Positions 57,172 through 58,102 of a stretch of DNA of 58,102 nt are shown here, in pieces. Below the pieces are notes generated by a model. It did no database searches, was not told the origin of the DNA, and saw only the letters and a program-made list of their open reading frames with translations. The DNA is taken from positions 1 through 58,102 of the forward strand of contig WPAF01000004.1 in the NCBI GenBank assembly GCA_009772965.1, given 5' to 3'. Position 1 is the first letter of the stretch; every line of letters begins with the position of its first letter. The position numbers and the translations under genes are program-made. The DNA comes from Candidatus Saganbacteria bacterium (GTDB taxonomy: Bacteria > Margulisbacteria > WOR-1 > XYC2-FULL-46-14 > WPAF01).

Positions 57172-57626
57172 AAGAAATTATATCCCTTGGCTTATTTTTA
57201 GCTTTTGCTTCAGCCATTGCCGCGGGAATGCTGGCGTTTACCTACACTTCCACATATGACAGGATTGTGATGGAAAAGCAAAAAGAAATTGAAAGCGCGA
57301 AAACTGAAATATTAGCTGGCCAAAAAGGTAAAGTCGTAGAAGCTTTGCCAAAGGGCTATGCCGGAAATATTAATATGCTTGTTGGCATTGACGAAAATAA
57401 TAAAGTTACCGGTGTTAAAATTATTACAATGAATGAAACCCCGGGTTTAGGCGCTAATGCGGCAGATGCTAATTTTTTAAGACAGTTTATTGGCAAGTCA
57501 CAATCTGATAGATTTGTCCCAAAAGAAGATATTCAGGCATTAACAGGGGCAACAATCACTTCTAGAGCGGTTTGCAATGGAGTAAAAGAAGCTTTTATTA
57601 AAGGCAGTCAAGCGCCACAGAAATAG
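57156..57626 (+). CDS. rnfG: Rnf complex subunit RnfG (FMN-binding)
   Basis: N-terminal TM; ETPGLGANAADANFLRQFIGK; flavinylation motif ALTGATITSRAVCNGV. Confidence 0.94.
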   Translation: MECRMKEIISLGLFLAFASAIAAGMLAFTYTSTYDRIVMEKQKEIESAKTEILAGQKGKVVEALPKGYAGNINMLVGIDENNKVTGVKIITMNETPGLGANAADANFLRQFIGKSQSDRFVPKEDIQALTGATITSRAVCNGVKEAFIKGSQAPQK

Positions 57627-57882
57627 CCGCGTTCATTGAACTTTGAAAGCTTCTTAAAATTGTCCTTACATGAGGTTGTGAATCTATCTTTACCAATACC
57701 GCGCTTTTAATCTTTAAAATCTCTTCTTTTGCTTTTTCTTTTCCATGCGTATTCATTATTAAGGCAATTTCGCAGATTATTTTGTCTTCTAAATCAAATA
57801 AATACTGGGGCTTGTTTGTCTTTTCAATTATTGATATAAATTCTTCAAAACTGTCTATTGTAAAACTTTTTAAGGGACTCAT
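57598..57882 (-). CDS. Hypothetical protein (94 aa)
   Basis: ORF convergent with and overlapping rnfG 3' end. Confidence 0.45.
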   Translation of the reverse strand: MSPLKSFTIDSFEEFISIIEKTNKPQYLFDLEDKIICEIALIMNTHGKEKAKEEILKIKSAVLVKIDSQPHVRTILRSFQSSMNAAISVALDCL

Positions 57883-57976
57883 AAATCCTCTCTTTCAAGA
57901 AGTCAAGCTTCTCTGTATATATATCGGGTAAAAGAGAGGATAATTTCAGCTTATTTAGAATTACTCGTATACTGAA

Positions 57977-57998
57977 ACCCCACACTGAAGTGTGGGGT
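57977..57998. repeat. Perfect hairpin ACCCCACACT-GA-AGTGTGGGGT next to GGGGACTGTTGCG; same family as 10181-10346
   Basis: 10-bp stem, followed by TATTATT; CCCCACA and ACTGTTGC words shared with the 10.2-kb element. Confidence 0.65.
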
Positions 57999-58102
57999 AT
58001 TATTGGGGACTGTTGCGAAATAAAGGGGATGAGCAGGGGCTGAGATTAGCGTTAGTTTTTTTGCGCGATAAACCAACATAAGCATCAAACTTATCTGACT
58101 TA

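Noticed and set aside
1-58102. CRISPR array or rRNA genes
   Set aside because: No regularly spaced direct repeats with unique spacers and no rRNA-like conserved sequence seen; the repeats present are isolated inverted repeats.

Overview
58.1 kb chromosomal contig piece from a diderm bacterium, probably an uncultured candidate-phylum lineage (Margulisbacteria/Omnitrophica-like gene content; low-confidence taxonomy). Housekeeping blocks: ppdK-dgt-dnaG-rpoD (- strand), tRNA-Ala(GGC), rsfS(truncated)-LCP-yqeK-RRM, nadK/galT, slt-ruvB-hisB, pilP/pilQ-like secretin pair, UPF0280-aroE, a TCA-type cluster (Re-citrate/homocitrate synthase family - purE - cvpA - mdh - two-subunit fumarase), yqeG, ruvA-ruvC, a large envelope protein/NHL-repeat pair, an SLH-beta-barrel locus, and rnfC-rnfD-rnfG at the right edge. 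Between these lie accessory loci: an AEP-primase/helicase/PLD protein (TOTE-like) joined to RecQ, a DUF4143 ATPase, three MNT-type nucleotidyltransferase loci (two with clear HEPN partners), two Fic-wHTH genes, a type II restriction-modification operon, and an ArsR-methyltransferase-DsrE operon. The most useful non-gene signals are: palindromic operators lying on or against the promoter/start codon of four accessory genes; an RsfS gene truncated beside tRNA-Ala; a deletion-riddled direct-repeat relic of the 1031-aa protein flanking a two-gene insert; a 76-bp inverted-repeat element present twice and flush with stop codons; a repeat that forms the C-terminus of fumarase beta; and an IS630-type transposase relic. 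No CRISPR array or rRNA was seen. All family calls come from reading motifs, with no database search.
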